From a virus, in the IMG/VR virus record IMGVR_UViG_3300013123_000015, positions 1 through 42,130 of that record: DNA of 42,130 nt, one strand, 5' to 3'. Within the stretch, counting starts at the first letter, position 1, and every line of letters begins with the position of its first letter. The notes under the pieces are model-generated. The model was given only the letters and a program-made list of their open reading frames with translations. It ran no database searches and was not told where the DNA came from. Positions 24,389 to 31,115 of this stretch are shown here, piece by piece. The position numbers and the translations under genes were made by a program.

Positions 24389-25753
24389 ATGGATTGTGCT
24401 GCTGGAGCGAAGGCATCTTACCCACATTATCCCGTAGAAGTCGATCCTGAATTTCAATCTTTAATCCCGCCTTTAACACCCGAAGAACTGGACGGCTTGC
24501 GGCGAAACATCATTGAACACGGCTGTCGCGTCCCCATAGACACATGGAACGGCTTGATCGTTGACGGACACAACCGTTTTTCAATCTGCGCTGAATTAAA
24601 TATCCCCTTCAAGACGCTGCCAATAGATTTTCCCGACCGTGAATCTGCTCTTGTGTGGATTGTTGATAACCAGCTAGGCCGCCGGAACCTGTCAGCGTTT
24701 GTGCGCGGCGAGCTGGTGCTTAAAAAGAAAGATGTTATCGCGGCACAGGCCAAGGAAAGGCAAAAGATAGGCGGCGAAACAGCCGGACGCGGACGACCGA
24801 TGGATAAGGTTCCACTGATCTCAGCGGAACCTATTCCGGCATCCGAACGCGAAACGAACCACATTCTTGCACATGAGGCCGGTATTGGCCGGGACACCCT
24901 GCGGAAAATCGAAGTTATCCTGAATAAAGGAACATCGGAGGAAATAAATCTCGTTCGCATTGGCGAAGAATCAATCAATAAAATTCATGGAGATATAGTA
25001 TTTAGGGATTTCCAAAAACAGCGAATAGAACTCATAGAGAAGCCCGAACCGGAAATTAAATATTCATTAAAATACAACACAGCCAAAGATCAAATATGGA
25101 GATGCGGGATTCATAGTGTTGTATGTGGCAACTGTTATGAATACATAAATGCCAATATTAAGCCTGACGCCATAATAACCGACCCGCCTTATGGGATCGG
25201 ATATAAGCCCGACTGGAACAAATGGGATGGCCGTAAATCCGATTTCAAGAAAATAGATGGCGACGATAAGCAATTCGATCCTGCTCCGTTCCTGAATTAT
25301 CCTGCTGTTTTATTATTCGGCGCAAATTATTTCTGCAACAAGCTACCCCTCGGCGGCTGGCTCTGTTGGGATAAACGAATAAAGGAAGATTTAGATGATA
25401 TGTTTGGCTCACCCTTCGAGCTGGCCTGGTATAAATCTTCCAACACAAACACAAAATCAATAATGGTCAGAGTCCAGCACGGCGGAGTGATAAACGCCGA
25501 CAGCGAATACGGAAACAATGACAAGCGGTATCACCCCACACAAAAGCCAGTAGCCGTTCTTTATAAAGCCATTGAGAAAATAGCTCCTAATTCCAGGTTA
25601 ATTCTCGACCCGTTTGCAGGAGTTGGTTCCACGCTGTTAGCTTGCGAGCGACTAAAAATCCCCTCTGTATCAATAGAGATTGATCCCGAATATGTAGCAA
25701 TTATCCTTCATAGATATGAGAAAGAAACAGGGGTTATACCATGCCTGGGATAA
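24389..25753 (+). CDS. ParB-like domain fused to DNA methyltransferase (early)
   Basis: 454 residues. Residues 18-100 are ParB-like (PPLTPEELDGLRRNIIEHG; WNGLIVDGHNRFSICAEL; VWIVDNQLGRRNLSAFVRGEL). A linker of about 120 residues includes a helix-turn-helix-like AHEAGIGRDTLRKIEVIL. The methyltransferase has DPPYGIGY at 265, HPTQKP at 382 and DPFAGVGST at 407-415, again beta-class order. It is distinct in sequence from the minus-strand enzyme. It overlaps the nuclease-like gene by 13 bases and is the first gene after the early promoter. It could modify phage DNA against host restriction or pair with that nuclease. Confidence 0.88.
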   Translation: MDCAAGAKASYPHYPVEVDPEFQSLIPPLTPEELDGLRRNIIEHGCRVPIDTWNGLIVDGHNRFSICAELNIPFKTLPIDFPDRESALVWIVDNQLGRRNLSAFVRGELVLKKKDVIAAQAKERQKIGGETAGRGRPMDKVPLISAEPIPASERETNHILAHEAGIGRDTLRKIEVILNKGTSEEINLVRIGEESINKIHGDIVFRDFQKQRIELIEKPEPEIKYSLKYNTAKDQIWRCGIHSVVCGNCYEYINANIKPDAIITDPPYGIGYKPDWNKWDGRKSDFKKIDGDDKQFDPAPFLNYPAVLLFGANYFCNKLPLGGWLCWDKRIKEDLDDMFGSPFELAWYKSSNTNTKSIMVRVQHGGVINADSEYGNNDKRYHPTQKPVAVLYKAIEKIAPNSRLILDPFAGVGSTLLACERLKIPSVSIEIDPEYVAIILHRYEKETGVIPCLG

Positions 25754-26367
25754 CCCGAATACACATCAAATCAGATTGGAACGACTGGCGCACAAAAATT
25801 TCCAGAGACCACGAATGGATTGCTGACAATTTATACCGACACATTTTTGACCTGGAAGATGGGTTAAAAATCGAGACAGTTAAGAAAGAAGAAGCGATCG
25901 CACGTTATGACTGGCAACAGGGCATTGATGTTATTCTAACCAGAAAAGACGGTTCCAAAGCAACCATTCAAGAAAAATTCCTGCAATTCAGGGACTGCAC
26001 AGTTACGTTTGAAACCAAAAAATCAAGCGGTGAGCCGGGTGTCTGGTTTTACTGCACGGCGCAATATTATTTTGTGGGATACTTGATACCAGAAATTAAA
26101 AATTATGAGTTCAGAGATTATATTTTATTAAATCTTCCTAAATTTCACGATGTTGATAATAAGTCCCGACTTCCTTGGTTGTTTAAAAAAAACAAAAAAG
26201 ATAATAGACGCGCCAACTTCAAATATATAAATTTTAATGACACGCCCGTGTGTTGTGTCGTTGCGCGTAAAAACCCCACAAACCTGACACCGCCCAGCGC
26301 TGCTGTAAGATCAACAACACAAATCATAACTCAGCAATCTTTATTCCAAGAGGCCAACCATGCTTGA
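25741..26367 (+). CDS. PD-(D/E)XK nuclease-like protein
   Basis: 208 residues. DWQQGIDVILTRKDGSKATIQEKFLQF (about 58-82) has the spacing of a PD-(D/E)XK core: Asp 63 at the start of a strand, then Q77-x-K79 at the end of the next. KSSGEPGVWFYCTAQYYFVGYLI follows. The C-terminal 40 residues look disordered. The gene starts inside the end of the methyltransferase gene, so the two are coexpressed; together they resemble a restriction-modification pair. Q in place of the usual acidic residue weakens the catalytic claim. The DNA is A+T-richer than its neighbours downstream. Confidence 0.6.
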   Translation: MPGITRIHIKSDWNDWRTKISRDHEWIADNLYRHIFDLEDGLKIETVKKEEAIARYDWQQGIDVILTRKDGSKATIQEKFLQFRDCTVTFETKKSSGEPGVWFYCTAQYYFVGYLIPEIKNYEFRDYILLNLPKFHDVDNKSRLPWLFKKNKKDNRRANFKYINFNDTPVCCVVARKNPTNLTPPSAAVRSTTQIITQQSLFQEANHA

Positions 26368-26749
26368 AATCTGGCAGTCTGAAATTTTTAAAACAATGTC
26401 GAAAGTGGGACTCAGCCCGAGCGAATTCCGGGTACTCGCCTTGATCGATGCCGAGGAGCACCATGCAGGCGGCCCGGTGTTTTTATCGGATCAGCGGATT
26501 GGAAGAACGATCGGGATGCCCACAAGCGTCGTGGCTCGTACGGTCAAGCGCCTGAAGTATCGCCGGGCCCTTGCTCTGATTCCAAAGCCCGGAAGCAAGA
26601 AGATGCTCTGGGACGTGCGGCCGTGCCAGTGCTGGCGCCAGGAGCGCATATCGCTGATGGATGTACCCAAGCGAAGCACCACGATCCCAGATAAGAGACT
26701 GCCCTACCAGATCGAAAAGCAGAAAAAATATTTACAACAAGCAAGCTGA
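26360..26749 (+). CDS. Winged-helix DNA-binding protein
   Basis: 129 residues. IFKTMSKVGLSPSEFRVLALIDAEEHHAGGPVFLSDQRIGRTIGMPTSVVARTVKRLKYRRALALI (about 9-74) is a MarR-like winged helix: recognition helix TSVVARTVKRLKYRRA, wing after it. The remainder is basic with CQC (about 93-95). It overlaps the nuclease gene by 8 bases and precedes the replication initiator. Candidate replication or early regulator. It is shorter than phage O proteins and lacks their C-terminal domain. Confidence 0.65.
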   Translation: MLEIWQSEIFKTMSKVGLSPSEFRVLALIDAEEHHAGGPVFLSDQRIGRTIGMPTSVVARTVKRLKYRRALALIPKPGSKKMLWDVRPCQCWRQERISLMDVPKRSTTIPDKRLPYQIEKQKKYLQQAS

Positions 26750-26763
26750 AAGGAGCGGTTGGT

Positions 26764-27756
26764 ATGAGAACCCGTCTGCTTAATCCTGCTTTATTTTTTA
26801 ACGAAATACTCGGCACACGCGATCCGTTGCTTACAATTCTATACGCGGGTTTATGGTGTGCGGCCGATAAAGAAGGACGGTTGGAAGATCGTCCACTAAA
26901 ATTAAAGGCTAAAATTTTCCCTTACCGGAACCTTGATATTGAGAAACTTATAAACGAGCTCGCCGGACTGCGGTTTTTGATCCGCTATAAGGTATTGTCG
27001 AGTTCTTACATTTTTATACCCAAGTTCAAGTGCTATCAACATCCGCACCAGACCGAGAAAGAGAGTACTATTCCGCCTCCTCCTGATGAAATTTTACAAG
27101 AATTCGATTCGCAACATATTGAAAACATTGAAACAAAAATTTTTAACGGTGAGTTAACCGTTAAACAACCGTTATCTAACGGTTATCTAACGTCTGGAGA
27201 TGCGAACTCAACTATACAGTATACAGCATCTGTATCTGATCTCTGTTCTAAGAAGGGGGGTGTGGGGGGAAACAAGAACGACGAAATTCCTTACGATGAA
27301 ATTGTTGACTACCTGAACTCAAAAGCAGGAACTAACCACCGCGCCAAAACAAGCAGCACGAAAGAGTTAATTCACGCCCGGTGGTCTGAAGGCTATCGCT
27401 TGAATGATTTTAAAAAAGTCATCGACAATAAGATCGCCTGTTGGCTTCATGAGCCCGAACACAATATTTATCTTCGCCCCTCCACATTATTCGCTAGAAA
27501 ACATTTCGATGAATACCTGAACGAGAATCATTCAGTCCAGCCCGTTTCCCGCTCTACGCTCCAAATCGCCGAGAATCTAGCCAAGGCCCGAGCCAGTCCG
27601 CTGGCTCAATCGGCCATGGAATATTTCAATCCTGAAGAAATTTCAAAAACGAAAGGGGAATTAAATGCAGGAAGCAACACCAATGAAAACACAGCCAGTC
27701 AGGGCGTACATGCGGCTCTACGACTTGTCGGAAAAGAGCCTGTCGATACGGTGTGA
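26764..27756 (+). CDS. Replication initiator/replisome organiser
   Basis: 330 residues with AAAGGAG 9 bases before ATG. N-terminal domain RLLNPALFFNEILGTRDPLLTILYAGLWCAADKEGRLEDRPLKLKAKIFPYRNLDIEKLINELAGLRFLIRY is the winged helix of phage replication initiators. The middle (about 105-170) is low complexity and contains the iteron-coding DNA. Residues about 173-258 (DEIPYDEIVDYLNSKAGTNHRAKTSSTKELIHARWSEGYRLNDFKKVIDNKIACWL) are the conserved C-terminal domain found in phage replication proteins (Phg_2220_C type). The layout resembles lambda O with its internal origin. It probably recruits host helicase with the next gene. Confidence 0.85.
   Translation: MRTRLLNPALFFNEILGTRDPLLTILYAGLWCAADKEGRLEDRPLKLKAKIFPYRNLDIEKLINELAGLRFLIRYKVLSSSYIFIPKFKCYQHPHQTEKESTIPPPPDEILQEFDSQHIENIETKIFNGELTVKQPLSNGYLTSGDANSTIQYTASVSDLCSKKGGVGGNKNDEIPYDEIVDYLNSKAGTNHRAKTSSTKELIHARWSEGYRLNDFKKVIDNKIACWLHEPEHNIYLRPSTLFARKHFDEYLNENHSVQPVSRSTLQIAENLAKARASPLAQSAMEYFNPEEISKTKGELNAGSNTNENTASQGVHAALRLVGKEPVDTV
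27145..27199 (+). repeat. 11-bp iteron array inside initiator gene (candidate origin)
   Basis: Five consecutive 11-bp units in perfect register, four beginning AAC(C/G)GTT or AACGGTG: AACGGTGAGTT, AACCGTTAAAC, AACCGTTATCT, AACGGTTATCT, then a degenerate AACGTCTGGAG. They code for part of the low-complexity linker. A+T-rich DNA (27101-27144) adjoins on the left. Tandem sites one helical turn apart within the initiator gene are typical of lambda-type origins. Confidence 0.6.
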
Positions 27757-27787
27757 AGCGGCGCCGGAAGCGGTGATTCTATGCTGA
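27665..27787 (+). CDS. Possible small overlapping gene, 40 aa
   Basis: Frame MQEATPMKTQPVRAYMRLYD, then LSEKSLSIRCEAAPEAVILC, overlapping the end of the initiator gene in another frame. AAAGGGGA lies 5-6 bases before its ATG, and its stop overlaps the next ATG (ATGCTGA), so it would bridge translation to the helicase-loader-like gene. Either a small protein or a translational coupling device. No family recognised. Confidence 0.4.
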   Translation: MQEATPMKTQPVRAYMRLYDLSEKSLSIRCEAAPEAVILC

Positions 27788-28176
27788 CACAACAATGCTT
27801 TGACCGGAACATGGGGTTTTTCATCAAGGTGTTTTCACTCGATATCGATCCCGACACCCTGATTCTTTACTTCGCACTTCTGAAAAACAGGATCGACGAT
27901 GATCGTTTCGAGCGGCATGTGAAGGGGCTCATGGTGACGCATAAGTACCGCTCCCTGCCCTTGCCGGCCGAAATTCTAGCCAATAATGATGAAATCGACG
28001 ATATGCCGGAATATCACCAGCCATACAAACAACTGACGGCACCGCGCCAAGGCTCTATGTCGGCCCGCGAAGGATTCAAACGGCTTCGCGAGTTTCTGGA
28101 AGGCAAGCGGAAGAAAGATGGCTTATGGAACGACCCGAAAAGCGAGGACAAAAACGATGAAAACAAAAAGAAATGA
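27781..28176 (+). CDS. Possible helicase loader (G39P-like)
   Basis: 131 residues. The first 70 residues, IDPDTLILYFALLKNRIDDDRFERHVKGLMVTHKYRSLPLPAEIL, follow the pattern of phage helicase loader/inhibitor proteins: a helical domain with an H-x3-LP-x-AEI-like end. The C-terminus is a charged, probably disordered tail. Position immediately after the initiator supports the role. The phage has no helicase gene, so it would load the host DnaB. Moderate certainty. Confidence 0.55.
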   Translation: MLTQQCFDRNMGFFIKVFSLDIDPDTLILYFALLKNRIDDDRFERHVKGLMVTHKYRSLPLPAEILANNDEIDDMPEYHQPYKQLTAPRQGSMSAREGFKRLREFLEGKRKKDGLWNDPKSEDKNDENKKK

Positions 28177-28966
28177 CAAGCTGAACGGCTGGATCGATTT
28201 CAATAAAATCGAATGGAAACCTTGTTACGGCTTTCCTGATTACGCAATAAGTGAAGTTGGTGAAATTATAAGAATTCGTCTGCTGTGTACTAAAGAAAAA
28301 AGTACTTGCCTAGGGAGAGTGATAAAACCCTTCGAAGATAAATTTGGATATTCACGTGTCACTTTATTTAAAGATTCCAATAAAATTAAAAAATCTGTTC
28401 ACACATTAGTTTTGAGCTCATTCTTTGGCCCTCCTTTACAAGGCACAGAATGCCGCCACCTGGATGGAAATCCTTCAAACAACAATATTAAAAACCTGAA
28501 GTGGGGAACTCATTCAGAAAACCTATACGACAGGGTAAGACATGGCACTCATACTAGGGGTGATAAAAATGCCAGTAGTAAATTAAAACCATCTGAAGTT
28601 TTAATAATTAAAGATTTATTGAAACTCACCAATAAGAGCCAAACTCAAATAGCAAAATTATTTAAAGTTGATCATGTAACAATTAGTGCAATCAACACTG
28701 GAAAAACATGGAATTACTGCAAATCTACTAAGCCCATTAGATCAAGATTTCATTTAAGTACCGGCTCTAACAATTCTGGTTCCGTACTTAAACAAGAAGA
28801 TATTTCAGATATTAAAATGCTTCGTTGGCACGCAACCTGGTCATGTAAAGAAATAGCAAAACACTACAAGGTAAATACAGGAACCATTAGAGCAATCTTT
28901 TATGGGAAGTCTTGGAAATGGCTTTCCTCGAATATCGAAGATCCCAAGAAGGCGGTGACGGCATGA
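28157..28966 (+). CDS. HNH homing endonuclease (NUMOD4-HNH type)
   Basis: 269 residues from ATG 28157, chosen over an earlier start because GAGGAC lies before it and the upstream codons overlap the previous gene. NUMOD4-like start (WKPCYGFPDYAISEVGEIIR), then an HNH core VHTLVLSSFFGPPLQGTECRHLDGNPSNNNIKNLKWGTHSENLYDR (about 90-135). Two helix-turn-helix repeats follow (KSQTQIAKLFKVDHVTISAINTGKTW; SCKEIAKHYKVNTGTIRAIFYGKSWKW). The gene is strikingly A+T-rich beside its neighbours and fits snugly in the operon, as expected for a mobile selfish gene. Confidence 0.85.
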   Translation: MKTKRNDKLNGWIDFNKIEWKPCYGFPDYAISEVGEIIRIRLLCTKEKSTCLGRVIKPFEDKFGYSRVTLFKDSNKIKKSVHTLVLSSFFGPPLQGTECRHLDGNPSNNNIKNLKWGTHSENLYDRVRHGTHTRGDKNASSKLKPSEVLIIKDLLKLTNKSQTQIAKLFKVDHVTISAINTGKTWNYCKSTKPIRSRFHLSTGSNNSGSVLKQEDISDIKMLRWHATWSCKEIAKHYKVNTGTIRAIFYGKSWKWLSSNIEDPKKAVTA

Positions 28967-29283
28967 AAATAAAAATGATTTACGTCTCGATGCCCTACGG
29001 CGGCAAGGCTGCGAATCTGAAAAGATCCGCCGCGAAACTGCGAAAGATCCTGCTCGGCCGGCTGGACGTGATCCCGATCTACATGCCCGCGATGTATCAG
29101 TGTGCGCTTGACGACTCGGTCTGCTCTGAGCGTGAGCGGGCCATGGTCGCCTGCTTGGATATCATCGAGCGAGTCGATGAGGTGTGGATATTTGGCAAAA
29201 CAATCAGCCCGGGAATGGAGCTTGAAATCGAATATGCCCGAAAACACGGCATCCCCGTGATCTATCCGGAGGGACGGAAATGA
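28963..29283 (+). CDS. Nucleoside deoxyribosyltransferase-like (DUF4406/DUF7768 type)
   Basis: 106 residues from ATG 28963 in an ATGA overlap with the HNH stop; AAGGCGG precedes it. MIYVSMPYGGKAANLKRSAAKLRKIL, then YMPAMYQCALDDSVCSERERAMVACLDIIERVDEVWIFGKTISPGMELEIEYARKHGIPVIYP. The SMPYGG start, the VDEVWIFG strand and SPGMELEIEYA are characteristic of small phage proteins with the deoxyribosyltransferase fold. The conserved catalytic-type Glu would be in MELEIEYA. Possible role in nucleotide salvage. Enzyme activity not certain. Confidence 0.7.
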   Translation: MKIKMIYVSMPYGGKAANLKRSAAKLRKILLGRLDVIPIYMPAMYQCALDDSVCSERERAMVACLDIIERVDEVWIFGKTISPGMELEIEYARKHGIPVIYPEGRK

Positions 29284-29651
29284 CGCACCTGAAACACTCT
29301 GAATCATCCCTGCTTCACGCAATAATGCAACTCGCTCGTCTGCGTGGTTGCATCGTTATTCGGCGCAACAACGGCGCAGTTAAAATAAATAACCGATTTG
29401 TCCGTTTTGGAATGCCCGGCTTGCCCGACCTGCACGGATATACTCCCGATGGAACTCCGTTTGAAATCGAAGTTAAGGCCGAAAAAGGCCGATTGAGCCC
29501 AGCGCAGATTGAACGCATCGAGGAACTGAAACAGCACAACGTCCGGGTCGCTGTCCTGCGATCCATCGATGAGGCGGTAATATTTTTCGATCAGGTGAAT
29601 GACTTCCTGAAAAACAAAGGGGCGAAAAATGAAAAAACAATCACTGCCTGA
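29280..29651 (+). CDS. VRR-NUC domain nuclease
   Basis: 123 residues. VRFGMPGLPDLHGYTPDGTPFEIEVKAEKGRLSPAQIERIEELKQHNVRVAVLRSIDEAVIFF (about 40-103) is the VRR-NUC pattern: PGLPDL, then E-x-K in EIEVKAEKGRLSPAQ. This PD-(D/E)XK subfamily cuts branched or single-stranded DNA and is common near recombinases and replication genes in phages. It overlaps both neighbours (29280-29283; 29629-29651). Confidence 0.85.
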   Translation: MTHLKHSESSLLHAIMQLARLRGCIVIRRNNGAVKINNRFVRFGMPGLPDLHGYTPDGTPFEIEVKAEKGRLSPAQIERIEELKQHNVRVAVLRSIDEAVIFFDQVNDFLKNKGAKNEKTITA

Positions 29652-30531
29652 GCAATTCCTTGGCGAGCTCGCTGTACGCGGCTGCTCTCCGCACACTTTC
29701 AACGCCTATGAAATCATACTGCGAAAATGGACGGAATACCTCGGCAAGAAGCCGCTCAAACAGGCCACGCCGCAAGATATTAAAAACTGGATGGTGGTGC
29801 TCCATGACAGCGGACTGAAGGCAGCTACGGTGGCACACAGGCTCGTAGGATTGAAATCTTTTTACCAGTGGCTGGACGAATCAACTGGCCTACCCTCGCC
29901 CGCTCGCCACATCCGTCAGCCGAAGGTTGTCTACAAACTGCCGACGGTGCTTTCGCAACAGGAATGCGACTGGCTTCTCGCCTCGCCTACCAATCCCCGC
30001 GACAAGGCGATCCTGAATATTTTGTATTCTACTGGGTGTCGGCGGGCGGAACTCAGTGATGCCAGGCTGGAAGACTTCAATCTCGAACGCCGGACTTTCT
30101 TCATCCGGCACGGCAAGGGCGACAAACAAAGAATGACGATCCTGTCCGAGCTCGCTGTCGATGCCATTAAGAAATGGCTTGAAATTCGCGGAATTCAGCC
30201 GGGACTTTTATTCAACGGCTTTTCTGGCGACAGGATATCGAGGACTGTGGCACGGTACGCCCGGGAATCACTCGGCAAGAAAAACATCGCGGCCCACTGC
30301 CTGAGGCATTCGTTTGCCACACATTTGATCGAGGGTGGCGCCGATCTCGAAACGATCCGGGTGTTGATGGGCCATGCGAATCTCAACACAACTTCGATCT
30401 ACCTGCACACCAGCCCGGAGCATCTGCTCAAAGTGTACGACCAAAATCATCCGCACGCTGGAATAACTACCGCAAGAAATCATGCCGGAATAAAGCCGTG
30501 TTTTCACGAGGTTAGTAAAACGAGCATATGA
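29629..30531 (+). CDS. XerC/XerD-type tyrosine recombinase (integrase)
   Basis: 300 residues. N-terminal core-binding domain FLGELAVRGCSPHTFNAYEIILRKWTEYLG; catalytic domain with Arg in STGCRRAEL (138), Lys in GKGDKQR (162-168), H223-x2-R226 in AHCLRHSFATH, H249 in MGHANL and nucleophile Y258 in TSIYLH, so all canonical catalytic residues are present. AAGGGG lies 7 bases before the ATG. It is nearer to Xer proteins than to lambda Int. It could integrate the phage, use a dif-like site or resolve dimers. An HTH gene of excisionase type follows on the other strand. Confidence 0.88.
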   Translation: MKKQSLPEQFLGELAVRGCSPHTFNAYEIILRKWTEYLGKKPLKQATPQDIKNWMVVLHDSGLKAATVAHRLVGLKSFYQWLDESTGLPSPARHIRQPKVVYKLPTVLSQQECDWLLASPTNPRDKAILNILYSTGCRRAELSDARLEDFNLERRTFFIRHGKGDKQRMTILSELAVDAIKKWLEIRGIQPGLLFNGFSGDRISRTVARYARESLGKKNIAAHCLRHSFATHLIEGGADLETIRVLMGHANLNTTSIYLHTSPEHLLKVYDQNHPHAGITTARNHAGIKPCFHEVSKTSI

Positions 30532-30686
30532 ATATTTTAATTACAATGCTTTGCGTTGCGATACAAAACGCTATCCGGCCATGTGTCAGGAATGGCGAAA
30601 ACAAGCGTTTCCGTTGGCTAGGGCGCACAAATATCACCACGAACGCAAGAATATGCGTTGAAATAAAATATTCGTTTATAGAGGCT

Positions 30687-30998
30687 TTAAGGCCGCTTTG
30701 CGGCAGATTCCGTTTTTTTGCGCTTTTTCCTGGGCTTGGAGTCCTTGGAGCCTTTGGGCCTGCCGCCGATGTTGTTAGCGGCAGATGCTCGCCATTCAGC
30801 GAGATCGGAAAGGCGGTAATAAGCCCACGCACCTTTCGGGTGTCGGATGTACGCGGGGCCGATGTCCTTTGTTCGATATGTCCTGAGTGTGTGCGGGCTG
30901 ACTCTCAGGTATTTCGCGGCCTTCTTTGTGTTGAGCCATTCGCCGGAACTCGGATCGAAATCATCCGGCATGGGTTGGAGCTTTTTAGGCGTTTCCAT
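30687..30998 (-). CDS. HTH (MerR/excisionase-like) protein
   Basis: 103 residues. GEWLNTKKAAKYLRVSPHTLRTYRTKDIGPAYIRHPKGAWAYYRLSDLAEWR (about 19-70) is a MerR-type/HTH_17 DNA-binding domain. A very basic tail follows (GRPKGSKDSKPRKKRKKTESAAKRP). It lies between the recombinase (plus strand, 155 bases away) and recT, transcribed toward the recombinase. It could be an excisionase or a control protein for the divergent recT promoter. The gap 30532-30686 holds nothing recognised apart from a possible attachment region. Confidence 0.7.
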   Translation of the reverse strand: METPKKLQPMPDDFDPSSGEWLNTKKAAKYLRVSPHTLRTYRTKDIGPAYIRHPKGAWAYYRLSDLAEWRASAANNIGGRPKGSKDSKPRKKRKKTESAAKRP

Positions 30999-31020
30999 AC
31001 CTTGAAAATAACTTGTCTGC

Positions 31021-31078
31021 GTTTTTTGTCAATACTTTGTAAATACTTGTTGACAATATAGATACCTTTTAGTATAAA
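31021..31078 (+). promoter_or_regulatory. recT promoter and divergent control region
   Basis: TTGACA (31050-31055), spacer 17, TATAAA (31073-31078), pointing to recT. TTGTCAA (31026-31032) and TTGACAA (31050-31056) form an inverted repeat around two copies of AATACTT, so the region may be an operator for the divergent HTH gene. On the minus strand TTGACA is at 31027-31032, a weaker promoter for that gene. Confidence 0.65.
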
Positions 31079-31115
31079 TCCTTCAGTTCGAATCTTTAAC
31101 CAAAAGGAGGGCTGC

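Noticed and set aside
24263-24457. Minus-strand 64-aa frame over the early leader
   Set aside because: It overlaps the structured leader and the start of a real gene, with no ribosome site; judged spurious.
30692-30719. Stem GCCGC-TTT-GCGGC followed by T run as a terminator
   Set aside because: Nine bases separate stem and T run, and it lies in the 3' end of the minus-strand HTH gene; weak.
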